From Muricauda sp. SCSIO 64092 (GTDB lineage Bacteria > Bacteroidota > Bacteroidia > Flavobacteriales > Flavobacteriaceae), in NCBI RefSeq assembly GCF_023016285.1, contig NZ_CP095413.1, positions 5,594,501 through 5,658,500 on the forward strand: a stretch of 64,000 nucleotides of DNA, read 5' to 3'. A program made the translations under genes and the position numbers. Below the pieces are notes generated by a model. The model did no database searches and was not told where the DNA came from. It saw nothing but the letters and a program-made list of their open reading frames with translations. This document shows positions 54,140 to 63,842 of this stretch, piece after piece (the stretch's first letter is position 1; the number at the start of each line of letters is the position of its first letter).

Positions 54140-54598
54140 ATGCAGAAGCAAATCAACATAAAGAACAAACGTGCCCAATTCGACTTTGAACTATTGGACA
54201 AATATACTGCTGGTATCGTTCTTGCGGGCACAGAGATAAAATCACTGCGTTTGGGCAAGGCCTCACTTTCCCAGAGCTTCTGCGAATTCAATGACAAGAG
54301 GGAACTTTTTGTCATCAACATGCAGATCGATGAATATAGCCATGGCGGATATTACAACCATAAGCCCAAAGCGGAAAGAAAGCTACTTTTGAACAAAAGG
54401 GAACTCAAAAAACTACATAAGGAAGTCTCCACTGCCGGGCTTACCATTGTGCCGCTAAATGCCTTCATCAATGATAAGGGCCTTGCCAAAATAAATATTG
54501 CCCTGGCCAGGGGTAAAAAACAATACGATAAAAGGGAAACCATTAAAGATCGGGACAATAAGCGCAATTTGGACCGAATCAAAAAAAGTTACAGATAA
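54140..54598 (+). CDS. smpB: SsrA-binding protein SmpB
   Basis: OB-fold protein that loads tmRNA on stalled ribosomes. The 152-residue protein has the standard core: [20 protein letters not shown] (about 9-28), [20 protein letters not shown] (about 31-50), [20 protein letters not shown] (about 56-75) and the basic C-terminal tail [20 protein letters not shown]. No ssrA gene was found in the window. A TAnnTTTG element lies directly upstream. Confidence 0.98.
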   Translation: MQKQINIKNKRAQFDFELLDKYTAGIVLAGTEIKSLRLGKASLSQSFCEFNDKRELFVINMQIDEYSHGGYYNHKPKAERKLLLNKRELKKLHKEVSTAGLTIVPLNAFINDKGLAKINIALARGKKQYDKRETIKDRDNKRNLDRIKKSYR

Positions 54599-54689
54599 TA
54601 ACGGAAAAACGAATTTTAACAAAAACTAAACGCCTTTACGTAGTTCTTAGCTTTAATATTACAGGCGCAAACCAAAATTCTCCGCTCTT

Positions 54690-57149
54690 TTGAAGTCATA
54701 TCCGCTTCTCTTCATTATTTGCTTGTCCGGTTTTGCTTATTTGAATGCACAAATAGTTGGAAAGGTTTCCGATAGCAATGGCGAGTCCCTGGCTTTTGTC
54801 AATATCTATTTTGATTCAACGGCCAATGGGACCACGACCAATGAAAACGGGGAGTACGCCCTTGATCTCAGTGAAAAGGGGAAATATACCTTAGTATTTA
54901 AATACTTGGGCTATAAAACGCAAAAAAAGGCCATTACCATAGATCAATTTCCCTATGAACTTGACGTTCTTTTGGAAAAACAACGCCTGGAGCTGGATGA
55001 AATCACTGTAAAGGCAAAAGAAAATCCCGCCAATAGGGTCATCCGAAATGCCATTGCAAAACGGAAACAGTACAAGCAGGAACTGTCCTCCTATCGGGCA
55101 GACTTTTATTCCAAAGGTCTCATACGCATAAAGGATGCTCCTGAGCGAATCCTGGGACAGGACCTCGGTGACTTTGGTGGGGGCTTGGATTCCACACGGT
55201 CGGGCATCATTTATTTGTCCGAGACCATTTCCAAAATCGCCAAAAACAAAAATGCATTCAAAGAAAAGATTTTGGCTTCCAAGGTTAGTGGCGATGACAA
55301 TGGGTTCAGCTTTAACAATGCATCCGATGTCAACTTTTCCTTTTACAACAATACGGTCACCTTTGGTGGCGAACTCATCTCCCCCATTGCGGACAATGCC
55401 TTTTCGTACTATCGCTATATTTTGGAAGGCACTTTTTATGATGAGGGAAATCGATTGATCAATAAGATCAAGGTTGTACCAAAACGGCCGAACGACAGGG
55501 TTTTTTCCGGGGAATTGTTTATTGTGGAAGACTCATGGGCCATATACGCATTGGATTTCAGCGCAACCGGTGAACAAACACGGATTGTCCCCGTGGACAC
55601 CATCCACTTAAAACAGGATTTCAATTACATTCCCAAACAAGACACCTGGTTAAAAACCCTGCAACGTATCGATTTTCAATATAGTATCCTTGGGTTCAAG
55701 GGCAATGGCCGTTTCACAGCGGGATATAAGAACTATGAACTGAATCCGGACTTTTCCAAAAAGGAATTTACCAACGAAGTTTTATCGTTTGAGGAAAATG
55801 CGAACAAAAAGGACTCTATTTTTTGGAATGACGTTAGGCCGGTGCCGCTAACGGATGAAGAAACTGCGGACTATCTGCAAAAAGACAGTTTACAGGTCAT
55901 TCGGAAATCCCAAAAATACCTGGACTCGGTTGATGCGGTGGGCAATAAAGTCACTTTGGGGTCCTTGTTCTTCGGCTATACCTATAGCAACACGTTCAAG
56001 GAAAAATACTATTCCCTTGCCTCCCCCCTGGCCAACATTAGCTTCAATACCGTTCAGGGTTTTAGGGGAGGTTTTGAATTCAACTACCGAAAGCGAAATG
56101 AGGAGAAGGGAACGCGGTTTAATCTCAATACCGTTTTTGATTACGGGGTGTCCGATAAACGTTTTAGGCCTTCGGGTTCCATTTCATACCGCTTTAATAA
56201 TTTCTCCCGTCCTTTTTTACGTTTTAGTGCCGGTAACCGGGTAATGCAGTTCAACAACAACAATCCCATTACCCCCTTTGGCAACTCCATCCTTTCCCTG
56301 TTCTTTGAGAACAACTTTGCCAAATTTTATGAACTGAATTTTTCCGAGCTATTCTATTCGCAGGAATTGGTCAATGGCATTTCCGTATACCTAAATTTTG
56401 GATACGAAGAACGAAAGCCTCTCTTTAACGCCACTAACTTTGTCATCTTTAAGGGCAATGCGGATTTTACATCCAATAACCCTTTGGATTCCCAAGATTT
56501 TGATAACGCCGCCATAACCGGACATCACATTTTAAAATTGTCCCTAACTACACGAATTCGGTTTGGGCAAAAGTACCTGAACTATCCCGATGGGAAATTC
56601 AATTTTTCCGAGGATCGGTTCCCCACACTTTATCTGGGATACGAAAAAGGGTTTGCGGGCAGTGAACCTGAAAACCATTTTGACCAATTGAAGCTGCGAT
56701 TGGTCCAGGATTTTGCCATTGCGGACAAGGGTAGATTTTACTATAACCTTAGGGCAGGAACTTTTCTTAATGCCGGGGACATTTCATTTGTGGACTACCA
56801 ACATTTTAACGGAAATCGTACCCGGATTACCCGTGGAAACTACCTCAATTCATTTTTCCTTTTGCCCTATTACGATCTAAGTACGAACCAAAGCTATTTT
56901 GAAGGTCATGTTGAACACAACTTCCTGGGGTATGTCATGGGGAAGATACCGCTGTTAAAAAAACTGAAATCCAACTTGATTGTCAGTGGCAAGCTACTTT
57001 CCATATCCGAAAACGATCCTTATGCGGAATGGGGCATCTCCCTTGGAAATTTGGGCTGGAAAAAATTTCGGTTCCTAAGGGCAGGTTTTGTACAGAGCCA
57101 TTATCGGGGGGTTACGGAAAGTGGTTTCAATATTGGACTTCAGTTCTAG
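54690..57149 (+). CDS. DUF5686 outer-membrane protein with carboxypeptidase-regulatory domain
   Basis: An 819-residue envelope protein with signal peptide (about 1-20, cleavage near LNAQ). A CarboxypepD_reg-like domain follows (about 22-105; IVGKVSDSNGESLAFVNIYF, GEYALDLSEKGKYTLVFKYL). The DUF5686 domain fills the rest (ENPANRVIRNAIAKRKQYKQ; FYSKGLIRIKDAPERILGQD) and ends in beta-barrel strands with a final FNIGLQF. The family is typical of Bacteroidota outer membranes; its function is unknown. The start is a TTG at 54690 because no ATG lies nearby before the signal peptide. Confidence 0.9.
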   Translation: MKSYPLLFIICLSGFAYLNAQIVGKVSDSNGESLAFVNIYFDSTANGTTTNENGEYALDLSEKGKYTLVFKYLGYKTQKKAITIDQFPYELDVLLEKQRLELDEITVKAKENPANRVIRNAIAKRKQYKQELSSYRADFYSKGLIRIKDAPERILGQDLGDFGGGLDSTRSGIIYLSETISKIAKNKNAFKEKILASKVSGDDNGFSFNNASDVNFSFYNNTVTFGGELISPIADNAFSYYRYILEGTFYDEGNRLINKIKVVPKRPNDRVFSGELFIVEDSWAIYALDFSATGEQTRIVPVDTIHLKQDFNYIPKQDTWLKTLQRIDFQYSILGFKGNGRFTAGYKNYELNPDFSKKEFTNEVLSFEENANKKDSIFWNDVRPVPLTDEETADYLQKDSLQVIRKSQKYLDSVDAVGNKVTLGSLFFGYTYSNTFKEKYYSLASPLANISFNTVQGFRGGFEFNYRKRNEEKGTRFNLNTVFDYGVSDKRFRPSGSISYRFNNFSRPFLRFSAGNRVMQFNNNNPITPFGNSILSLFFENNFAKFYELNFSELFYSQELVNGISVYLNFGYEERKPLFNATNFVIFKGNADFTSNNPLDSQDFDNAAITGHHILKLSLTTRIRFGQKYLNYPDGKFNFSEDRFPTLYLGYEKGFAGSEPENHFDQLKLRLVQDFAIADKGRFYYNLRAGTFLNAGDISFVDYQHFNGNRTRITRGNYLNSFFLLPYYDLSTNQSYFEGHVEHNFLGYVMGKIPLLKKLKSNLIVSGKLLSISENDPYAEWGISLGNLGWKKFRFLRAGFVQSHYRGVTESGFNIGLQF

Positions 57150-57200
57150 GGCCAAAAATGGTCTTTACCAAAATTCAATCATATCACCCCGAACAGGCGC

Positions 57201-57842
57201 TTAGTTTTTGTCTTCCAATAATGGGACAAACCTAAAGCTTCCAAAGGTTTTTTTCTCAAACTCCTTTTCGGACTTCCTACTGTAAAGCGTCATTTCCTGT
57301 TCTTCCACTCCTACGGGAATGACCAACCTACCCCCTACCTTTAATTGGGAAAGTAAGGCCTTTGGGGTCTCCGGTGCCCCAGCGGTCACAATAATTCCAT
57401 CAAATGGTGCTTCTTCCTTCAGTCCCTTATAACCATCCCCAAAAACAATCTTTTTAGGACGATATCCCATTTTAGTAAAAAAGAGCTTGGTGCGTTTAAA
57501 TAATTCGTGCTGCCTTTCCACAGTGAACACCTTTGCCTTTAAATGCAATAAAACGGCGGTTTGATAGCCACTTCCCGTTCCTATTTCCAACACCTTGTCA
57601 TCTGGTTTGACCCCTAACAACTGTGTTTGAAAAGCAACCGTATAGGGTTGTGAAATGGTTTGGTTGGCACCGATGGGAAATGCTTTGTCCTGATAGGCAT
57701 GATCTTCAAAACTACTATCCAAAAATAGGTGCCTTGGAATGGCCTTTATGGCATTCAAAACGATTGGATCCGTTATTCCCTTGGCTTTCAAGGTCTTTGC
57801 CAGTTTATTGCGCATTCCCTTGTGTTTAAAGGTGTCCTGCAT
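57201..57842 (-). CDS. pcm: Protein-L-isoaspartate O-methyltransferase
   Basis: Repairs isoaspartyl residues using S-adenosylmethionine. From the ATG at 57842 the protein has 213 residues with LVQ-type family motifs: AIPRHLFLDSSFEDHAYQDK (about 34-53), QTISQPYTVAFQTQLL (about 61-76), the SAM-binding LEIGTGSGYQTAVL (about 85-98) and FDGIIVTAGAPETPKALLSQ. The frame extends further upstream with a hydrophobic stretch, so an exported longer form cannot be excluded. Convergent with the DUF5686 gene. Confidence 0.95.
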   Translation of the reverse strand: MQDTFKHKGMRNKLAKTLKAKGITDPIVLNAIKAIPRHLFLDSSFEDHAYQDKAFPIGANQTISQPYTVAFQTQLLGVKPDDKVLEIGTGSGYQTAVLLHLKAKVFTVERQHELFKRTKLFFTKMGYRPKKIVFGDGYKGLKEEAPFDGIIVTAGAPETPKALLSQLKVGGRLVIPVGVEEQEMTLYSRKSEKEFEKKTFGSFRFVPLLEDKN

Positions 57843-57910
57843 AAAAAAGTTGGTTTGGAATACGAAAGTACACAACCCCCAAAAAAGTAGCACGGTTTTT
57901 TTTATCTCCG

Positions 57911-57918
57911 TATTTTTG
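57911..57918 (+). promoter_or_regulatory. -7 promoter element TATTTTTG of the seven-gene run
   Basis: Exact TAnnTTTG match 14 bp before the start of the Gfo/Idh/MocA gene, the first of a tightly packed run of seven genes to the window end. Confidence 0.5.
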
Positions 57919-57932
57919 AAAAAACAAATCCT

Positions 57933-58892
57933 ATGCTCAAAGTCGGCGTCCTAGGAGCGGGACACTTAGGGAAAATTCACCTTCGCCTTTTAAATCAATC
58001 CGAAAAATATGAACTGGTTGGGTTTTATGACCCCGATGAGATCAATGCCAAAAATGTCCAGGAAGAATTTGGGTACACCTATTTTGAAAACCTGAATGAC
58101 TTGATTGATGCTGTTGATGTGGTCGATATTGTCACCCCTACCCTTTCGCATTACGACTGCGCAAAAAAATCGATGGAAAAGGGAAAGCACATATTTATTG
58201 AAAAACCCATTACCAATACTTTGGAGGAGGCCGAAGAATTGATTGAATTGGAAAAAAAATATGGCGTAAAAGGACAGGTGGGCCATGTGGAACGTTTTAA
58301 CCCTGCATTTTTGGCGGTAAAGGACAAAATTGTTGGCCCAATGTTCATAGAAACCCATCGTTTGGCGGAATTTAATCCGCGGGGAACCGATGTTCCCGTG
58401 GTTTTGGATTTAATGATTCATGATATTGACGCCATTCTAAGTGTTGTCCCTTCAAAAGTGAAGCAAATAAATGCCAGTGGGGTTTCCGTAATCAGTACAT
58501 CCCCGGATATCGCAAATGCCCGGATCGTATTCGAAAATGGATGTGTAGCCAATCTCACCTCCAGTCGGATTTCCTTAAAAAACATGCGTAAATCCAGATT
58601 TTTTCAAAAGGACGCCTATATATCGGTGGATTTTCTGGACAAAAAAGTAGAAGTGGTCAAAATGAAGGACGCACCGGAAAAACCTGGGGATTTTGACATG
58701 ATATTGCAAAATGCGGAAGGTGAAAAAAAACAGATTTATTTTGAAAATCCGGAAATAGAACCCAACAATGCCATTTTGGACGAGTTGGAGACCTTTGCAG
58801 ATGCCATTATGCAAAATACAAGACCGGCAATTACTTTAACAGAAGGCACCGAAGCATTAAGGGTAGCCCTTAAGATCATTGCATCATTCTAA
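57933..58892 (+). CDS. Gfo/Idh/MocA family oxidoreductase
   Basis: A 319-residue NAD(P)-dependent oxidoreductase. The N-terminal Rossmann domain opens KVGVLGAGHLGKIHLRLL (residues 3-20), with the family EKPIT motif at about 89-93 (catalytic Lys) and VGHVERFNPAFLAVKD. The C-terminal domain carries HDIDAILS with the usual active-site His. Substrates in this family are sugars, inositols or their derivatives; it may act in a carbohydrate or biliverdin-type pathway. First gene of a run with 3-15 bp gaps. Confidence 0.93.
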   Translation: MLKVGVLGAGHLGKIHLRLLNQSEKYELVGFYDPDEINAKNVQEEFGYTYFENLNDLIDAVDVVDIVTPTLSHYDCAKKSMEKGKHIFIEKPITNTLEEAEELIELEKKYGVKGQVGHVERFNPAFLAVKDKIVGPMFIETHRLAEFNPRGTDVPVVLDLMIHDIDAILSVVPSKVKQINASGVSVISTSPDIANARIVFENGCVANLTSSRISLKNMRKSRFFQKDAYISVDFLDKKVEVVKMKDAPEKPGDFDMILQNAEGEKKQIYFENPEIEPNNAILDELETFADAIMQNTRPAITLTEGTEALRVALKIIASF

Positions 58893-58901
58893 AATCAGGA
58901 A

Positions 58902-59789
58902 ATGGATAAAATAGCGATTATAGGAGCAGGTACCATGGGGAACGGAATTGCCCATGTTTTTGCACAAAATGGATATTCCGTGAACCTGGTGGACATTTCT
59001 GAGGATTCCCTGGGAAGGGGAATGGCCACTATTGCCAAAAATTTGGACCGTATGCTGGCCAAAGAGCGTATTTCGGAAGAAGTAAAAAAGGCCACACTTT
59101 CCAACATTACCACTTTCGCCAATCTGGAAAACGGGGTAAAGGACGTGGACCTTGTGGTCGAGGCGGCGACCGAGAGCTTAAAAATAAAGCTCAGGCTTTT
59201 CAAGGACCTGGACTCCATCTGCAAAAAGAGTGCCATTTTGGCCACCAACACGTCGTCCATTTCCATCACCCAGATTGCCGCAATCACCAAAAGGGCCGAC
59301 AAGGTCATTGGAATGCATTTTATGAATCCAGTACCCATCATGAAATTGGTGGAGATCATCCGTGGGTACAGCACTTCCGACGAAGTAACGCAGACCATAA
59401 TGGATTTGTCCAAAAAACTGGGCAAAACCCCCACTGAGGTGAACGATTATCCCGGATTTGTGGCAAACCGTATCTTAATGCCCATGATCAATGAGGCTGT
59501 TGAAACCTTGTACAATGGAGTGGCCGGAGTAACTGAAATAGACACGGTAATGAAGCTGGGAATGGCACATCCCATGGGTCCCTTGCAATTGGCGGATTTT
59601 ATCGGTTTGGATGTCTGCCTGTCCATATTGAACGTCATGTACGATGGATTTAAAAACCCCAAATACGCACCCTGTCCCCTATTGGTGAATATGGTTACCG
59701 CCGGAAAACTCGGGGTGAAATCCGGAGAAGGGTTTTATGACTATTCGGAATCCAAAAAAGCCGAAAAGGTTTCCAATCAATTTGCCTGA
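58902..59789 (+). CDS. 3-hydroxyacyl-CoA (3-hydroxybutyryl-CoA) dehydrogenase
   Basis: A 295-residue NAD-dependent dehydrogenase. It has the N-terminal IIGAGTMGNGIAHVFAQNGY (residues 5-24), the catalytic segment IGMHFMNPVPIMKLVEII (His in HFMNPVP, about 141-158) and the C-terminal VNDYPGFVANRILMPMINEA plus GMAHPMGPLQLADFIGLD. The length and lack of an enoyl-hydratase half fit the single-domain PaaH/Hbd type, used in fatty-acid or butyryl-CoA turnover. It starts 9 bp after the oxidoreductase gene. Confidence 0.95.
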   Translation: MDKIAIIGAGTMGNGIAHVFAQNGYSVNLVDISEDSLGRGMATIAKNLDRMLAKERISEEVKKATLSNITTFANLENGVKDVDLVVEAATESLKIKLRLFKDLDSICKKSAILATNTSSISITQIAAITKRADKVIGMHFMNPVPIMKLVEIIRGYSTSDEVTQTIMDLSKKLGKTPTEVNDYPGFVANRILMPMINEAVETLYNGVAGVTEIDTVMKLGMAHPMGPLQLADFIGLDVCLSILNVMYDGFKNPKYAPCPLLVNMVTAGKLGVKSGEGFYDYSESKKAEKVSNQFA

Positions 59790-59792
59790 TCA

Positions 59793-61028
59793 ATGGCAGT
59801 CATTAAACCTTTTAGAGCCATAAGGCCCGCTAAGGACAAAGTCGCCTTTGTTGCTTCCCGTTCCTATGAGGAATACGACAAGAAGGAAAGGAATTATCAC
59901 TTGAAGTACAATCCTTTCTCATTTCTTCATATCATCAATCCCGGATACAAGTTTCAGAAAACCATTTTTGGCGAAGAGCGATTTACATTGATCCGAAATC
60001 GTTATCTGGAATTTTTGGAAGAACAAATCTTCGTCAAGGACAAAGCAGAATCCTTTTACCTTTATCAGGTTCAAAAAGGAGACTTTACGACCTTAGGGAT
60101 TTTTTGCGCCACAAGTGTTTTGGATTACAGGAATGACGTCATAAAGAAACACGAGGATACCATCCACAAAAGGGAACTCCTCTTTGCCAATTACCTAAAA
60201 TCGGTGGGCTTTAATGCGGAGCCCGTTCTCATAACCTATCCGCAGAATGATACCATTCAAAACCTAATTGCCAAAAAAATTGAAAAAACGCCCGAATATG
60301 ATTTTACGACGCCCGATAAAAAAAGGCATCGGCTCTGGTGCGTAACCGATCGGGCCACAATCGTCAATCTACAAAAGGCCTTTGCAAAAATAGATATAAT
60401 CTATATTGCGGATGGCCATCATAGGAGTGCCTCGTCCAATTTACTATCCAAGGATTTAGAGGCGGAAAACGAACGGCATTCCGGTACGGAGCCCTATAAC
60501 TTTTTCCTGAGCTACCTCATTCCTGAATCAGAAATACGGATCTACGAATTCAACAGAATGGTAAAGGACCTTAATGGCCTTACCAAGGAGGAATTCCTTA
60601 TAAAGTTGGATGCCCACTACAGAATTGAAAAACGGGACGATGGGCTGTATAAACCTACCAGGAAGCATCATTTTAGCATGTATTTGGAGGGGGAGTTCTA
60701 TTCACTTTACCTAAGGAAACAAGTGTATGGGTTTACCGATGCCCTGAGTGAATTGGACACCCATATTCTATACAAAACCATTTTGGAGCCTATTTTGGGG
60801 ATTCGGGATTTGCGCAATGACAAACGTATTTCCTATGGCTACGGGAAGCACAACCTCATAAAAATGAAGGATAGTATTGATAATGGGGATTTTTCGGTTG
60901 GTTTTAGCCTGGTACCGATAACCATGGAAGAAATAAAGGCCATTGCAGATGCCAATCTGGTCATGCCCCCAAAAAGCACCTATATAGAACCCAAATTACG
61001 CAGTGGATTAACCATTTATGAGATTTAA
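59793..61028 (+). CDS. DUF1015 family protein
   Basis: A 411-residue cytosolic protein of the widespread DUF1015 family. Diagnostic segments are the opening KPFRAIRPAKDKVAFVASRS (residues 5-24) and IIYIADGHHRSASSNLL (about 205-221), the family signature ADGHHR, plus YGYGKHNLIKM near the C-terminus. The function is unknown; the signature resembles a nucleotide- or phosphate-binding site. It starts 3 bp after the dehydrogenase gene, firmly in the operon. Confidence 0.93.
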   Translation: MAVIKPFRAIRPAKDKVAFVASRSYEEYDKKERNYHLKYNPFSFLHIINPGYKFQKTIFGEERFTLIRNRYLEFLEEQIFVKDKAESFYLYQVQKGDFTTLGIFCATSVLDYRNDVIKKHEDTIHKRELLFANYLKSVGFNAEPVLITYPQNDTIQNLIAKKIEKTPEYDFTTPDKKRHRLWCVTDRATIVNLQKAFAKIDIIYIADGHHRSASSNLLSKDLEAENERHSGTEPYNFFLSYLIPESEIRIYEFNRMVKDLNGLTKEEFLIKLDAHYRIEKRDDGLYKPTRKHHFSMYLEGEFYSLYLRKQVYGFTDALSELDTHILYKTILEPILGIRDLRNDKRISYGYGKHNLIKMKDSIDNGDFSVGFSLVPITMEEIKAIADANLVMPPKSTYIEPKLRSGLTIYEI

Positions 61029-61043
61029 CTTAGATCGATCCCA

Positions 61044-61703
61044 ATGTCAATACAACAAAATCTGGATACCATAAGGCAAACCTTACCCAATACTGTGACC
61101 TTGGTCGCAGTGTCCAAAACCAAGCCTTTGGATGACATCTTAGCCGCCTACCAGGCAGGACATCGGGTGTTTGGAGAGAATAAAATTCAGGAAATGACCC
61201 AAAAATGGGAAGCCCTTCCCAAGGATATCCAATGGCATATGATCGGTCATGTACAACGAAATAAGGTAAAGTATATGGCCGCATACGTTTCCCTGATTCA
61301 TGGCGTGGACAGTCTTAAACTTCTTAAAGAAATTGACAAACAGGCTAAAAAACACCAAAGAAATATCAATTGCCTATTGCAGATCCATATTGCCGAAGAG
61401 GAAACCAAATTCGGCCTAAGCCTTGAAGAATTGGAACAATTGGTGGCTGCACCGGAATTTCAGGAACTCACAAACGTAACGATCAAGGGCGTGATGGGAA
61501 TGGCCACTTTTACCCAAAACACCGAACAAATCCGAAAAGAGTTTCGGTTTTTAAAGTCCGTTTTTGGTTCCCTTCAACAAAAACTTCAAGGAATTGACAC
61601 GCTTTCCATGGGTATGAGCGGGGATTATGGGATTGCGGTTGCGGAAGGAAGTACCATGGTACGTATTGGAAGTAGTATATTTGGAGTTCGCAACTATCCC
61701 TAA
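61044..61703 (+). CDS. YggS family pyridoxal-phosphate-binding protein (PLP homeostasis)
   Basis: A 219-residue single-domain alanine-racemase-barrel protein that binds PLP and balances vitamin B6 and amino-acid pools. The PLP lysine is in VAVSKTKPLDD (Lys25), followed by FGENKIQEM, WHMIGHVQRNKVKYM (about 68-82), the phosphate-binding SMGMSGDYGIAVAEGSTMVR and RIGSSIFG. Length and motifs are standard. It is in the operon, 15 bp after DUF1015. Confidence 0.96.
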   Translation: MSIQQNLDTIRQTLPNTVTLVAVSKTKPLDDILAAYQAGHRVFGENKIQEMTQKWEALPKDIQWHMIGHVQRNKVKYMAAYVSLIHGVDSLKLLKEIDKQAKKHQRNINCLLQIHIAEEETKFGLSLEELEQLVAAPEFQELTNVTIKGVMGMATFTQNTEQIRKEFRFLKSVFGSLQQKLQGIDTLSMGMSGDYGIAVAEGSTMVRIGSSIFGVRNYP

Positions 61704-61712
61704 AACTTTTGA

Positions 61713-62999
61713 ATGTACGCCATTCTGGATATAGAAAGTACTGGAGGAAAGTACAATGAAGAAGGCATCATGGAAATTGCCATCTATCGTTTTGATGGTG
61801 AAAATACGGTGGATCGTTTTATAAGTTTGGTAAATCCGGAGCGGGAAATCCAACCGTTTGTGGTGAAGCTTACCGGAATAAACAATAAGATGCTCCGTTC
61901 TGCCCCTAAGTTCCATGAAGTGGCCAAGCGAATCATAGAAATAACCCAGGGCACTACTTTAGTTGCGCACAACGCCCAATTTGACTATCGTATCCTAAGG
62001 ACGGAGTTCAGAAGATTGGGCTATAATTTTGAACGAAAGACCCTTTGCACCGTAGATCTTTCCAAAAAATTACTTCCCGATGCGGAATCCCACAGCCTGG
62101 GAAAGCTGGTTCGCTCCCTGGGCATTCCCGTAAGCGACCGACATAGGGCCAATGGCGATGCCTTGGCCACATTAAAGCTTTTTAAGCTTTTGCTGGCAAA
62201 GGATATAGATAAATCCATTGTAAAAGAAGTCGTTAGGGCAGAAACCCTGGGAGAATTGACCGAAAAACAATTGGATATTGTAGAAAGCCTACCTTCGGAA
62301 ACGGGCGTGTATTACATGCACAACAAAGATGGGGACATCCTGTTTCTGGGAAAAACAAAAAATATCAAAAAAAGGGTCAACCAACATTTTACCAATGAGG
62401 GGCAATTGGCACGTATACTTCAAAAAGAGACCAAAAAAGTAACCTTTGAGCGCACGGGAAGTGAATTGGCCGCAATTTTAAAAGAAGGGGTGGAATTGCA
62501 GGAGAACAAACCCAAGTTCAATAAAAAAATAAAGGACCAATGCTTTTCCCACGGCGTATATATCGCAAAGGATAAAAATGGCATGCTTACCTTAAGAGCA
62601 GAGCAGGCCAACGGACACGCCAGACGCCTAAGTAGTTTTAATTCCCTAAAGGCCTCCAGGAATTTTTTGAACGAAGTCTTGAAAAAATATCAGTTGGATT
62701 CCCTTATTGAGCCCGAAAAACGCAATGAACTCATCACGGAAATAGAAAAAAAACACAGCGTCCAAAATAGGACACTGGCCCTTTTGGACAAGGGGCGGCA
62801 ACTGGGAGAAAAAAGTGTCTTCTTCATCAAAAATGGAACCTTCCAAGGCTTTGGATATGCCGATCTTAACCATCAAATCAATAATATTCCTATATTAGAA
62901 TCCATAATTACCCCAATGAAGGGAAACCCAAATACCACATTCATCATTGAATCCTATCTAAGGAAGTATAAAATTCAAATAGTTGAATTGGAATCGTAA
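61713..62999 (+). CDS. DnaQ-like exonuclease fused to a GIY-YIG nuclease domain
   Basis: A 428-residue protein. The N-terminal DEDDh exonuclease (about 1-165) has DIESTGG (acidic Asp6/Glu8), LVAHNAQFDYRILRTEF (about 83-99) and HRANGDALATLKLF (about 143-156) with the final HxxxxD. The next segment (about 190-275; TGVYYMHNKDGDILFLGKTK, NIKKRVNQHF) is a GIY-YIG domain as in UvrC/Cho, followed by a helical C-terminal part. Such exonuclease-UvrC-like fusions occur in several bacterial phyla and are linked to DNA repair. It starts 9 bp after yggS. Confidence 0.92.
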   Translation: MYAILDIESTGGKYNEEGIMEIAIYRFDGENTVDRFISLVNPEREIQPFVVKLTGINNKMLRSAPKFHEVAKRIIEITQGTTLVAHNAQFDYRILRTEFRRLGYNFERKTLCTVDLSKKLLPDAESHSLGKLVRSLGIPVSDRHRANGDALATLKLFKLLLAKDIDKSIVKEVVRAETLGELTEKQLDIVESLPSETGVYYMHNKDGDILFLGKTKNIKKRVNQHFTNEGQLARILQKETKKVTFERTGSELAAILKEGVELQENKPKFNKKIKDQCFSHGVYIAKDKNGMLTLRAEQANGHARRLSSFNSLKASRNFLNEVLKKYQLDSLIEPEKRNELITEIEKKHSVQNRTLALLDKGRQLGEKSVFFIKNGTFQGFGYADLNHQINNIPILESIITPMKGNPNTTFIIESYLRKYKIQIVELES

Positions 63000-63005
63000 A
63001 CAAGT

Positions 63006-63842
63006 TTGAAATACAATAAGCCAAATAAAAGCTGGAGGGCGAAATTACACGGGATCATCTATGGCACGCATACTACCGCAGGGAGATGGTTCGATATCAT
63101 TCTATTGATCGTTATTGTCTACAGTGTTATTGTGGTCATGCTGGAGAGTATACCCCGTTATGACGAAAGGTTTCATGAATTTTTCAATATTTCGGAGTGG
63201 GTGGTGACCATCCTTTTTACCATTGAATATATTCTACGGATCATATGCATTAAGCGTCCCAGCAAATACATATTCAGTTTTTTCGGTATAGTGGACCTAC
63301 TCTCCACCATACCCAAGTATTTGTCCTTCTTCTTTGTGGGAACCCAGTATTTTACGGCATTTAGGGCATTACGATTACTGCGCATCTTTAGAATATTGAA
63401 GTTGGTCCGGTACACGGGCGCTTCAAACAATTTGATCAAGGCCTTAAATGCAAGTAAAAGAAAAATTTTCATTTTTATCTTTTTTGTGCTGGTGGTCTCT
63501 ATTCTTTTGGGAACCGTGATGTATTTGATAGAAGGTCCCGAACATGGGTTTAACAGTATTCCGCATAGTGTCTATTGGACTATTGTTACCCTTACCACCG
63601 TAGGTTATGGGGACATTTCCCCGGAAACCGGTCTTGGGCAGTTCCTGGCCACCTTCATTATGATCATCGGTTACGGCATTATTGCAGTCCCAACGGGTAT
63701 TGTTTCCGCAGAATATGCATCGGCGAGGGAAAGGATCGAAGATGATAAGGGAAGATGTTGCTCCAATTGTGCGACGGAAGTACTTCGGGAAGATGCGGTC
63801 TATTGCAGAAAATGCGGTGAAAAACTAGAAGAAGTCGACTAA
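63006..63842 (+). CDS. Voltage-gated potassium channel-like ion transporter with a zinc ribbon
   Basis: A 278-residue six-helix channel subunit. S1 is at about 29-46 (DIILLIVIVYSVIVVMLE), the positively charged S4 reads ALRLLRIFRILKLVR (about 121-135), the pore selectivity filter is TTVGYGDI (about 197-204), and S6 follows. The C-terminal 30 residues contain a zinc ribbon, CCSNCATEVL...YCRKCGEKL (Cys252, 255, 267, 270), not usual for these channels. The start is a TTG at 63006, 6 bp after the exonuclease gene; no ATG fits. It overlaps miaA by one base. Confidence 0.93.
   Translation: MKYNKPNKSWRAKLHGIIYGTHTTAGRWFDIILLIVIVYSVIVVMLESIPRYDERFHEFFNISEWVVTILFTIEYILRIICIKRPSKYIFSFFGIVDLLSTIPKYLSFFFVGTQYFTAFRALRLLRIFRILKLVRYTGASNNLIKALNASKRKIFIFIFFVLVVSILLGTVMYLIEGPEHGFNSIPHSVYWTIVTLTTVGYGDISPETGLGQFLATFIMIIGYGIIAVPTGIVSAEYASARERIEDDKGRCCSNCATEVLREDAVYCRKCGEKLEEVD

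Noticed and set aside
57843..57893. Exported longer form of Pcm
   Set aside because: A hydrophobic stretch exists upstream in frame, but no ATG start is there and cytosolic Pcm starts normally at 57842. Noted as an alternative only.
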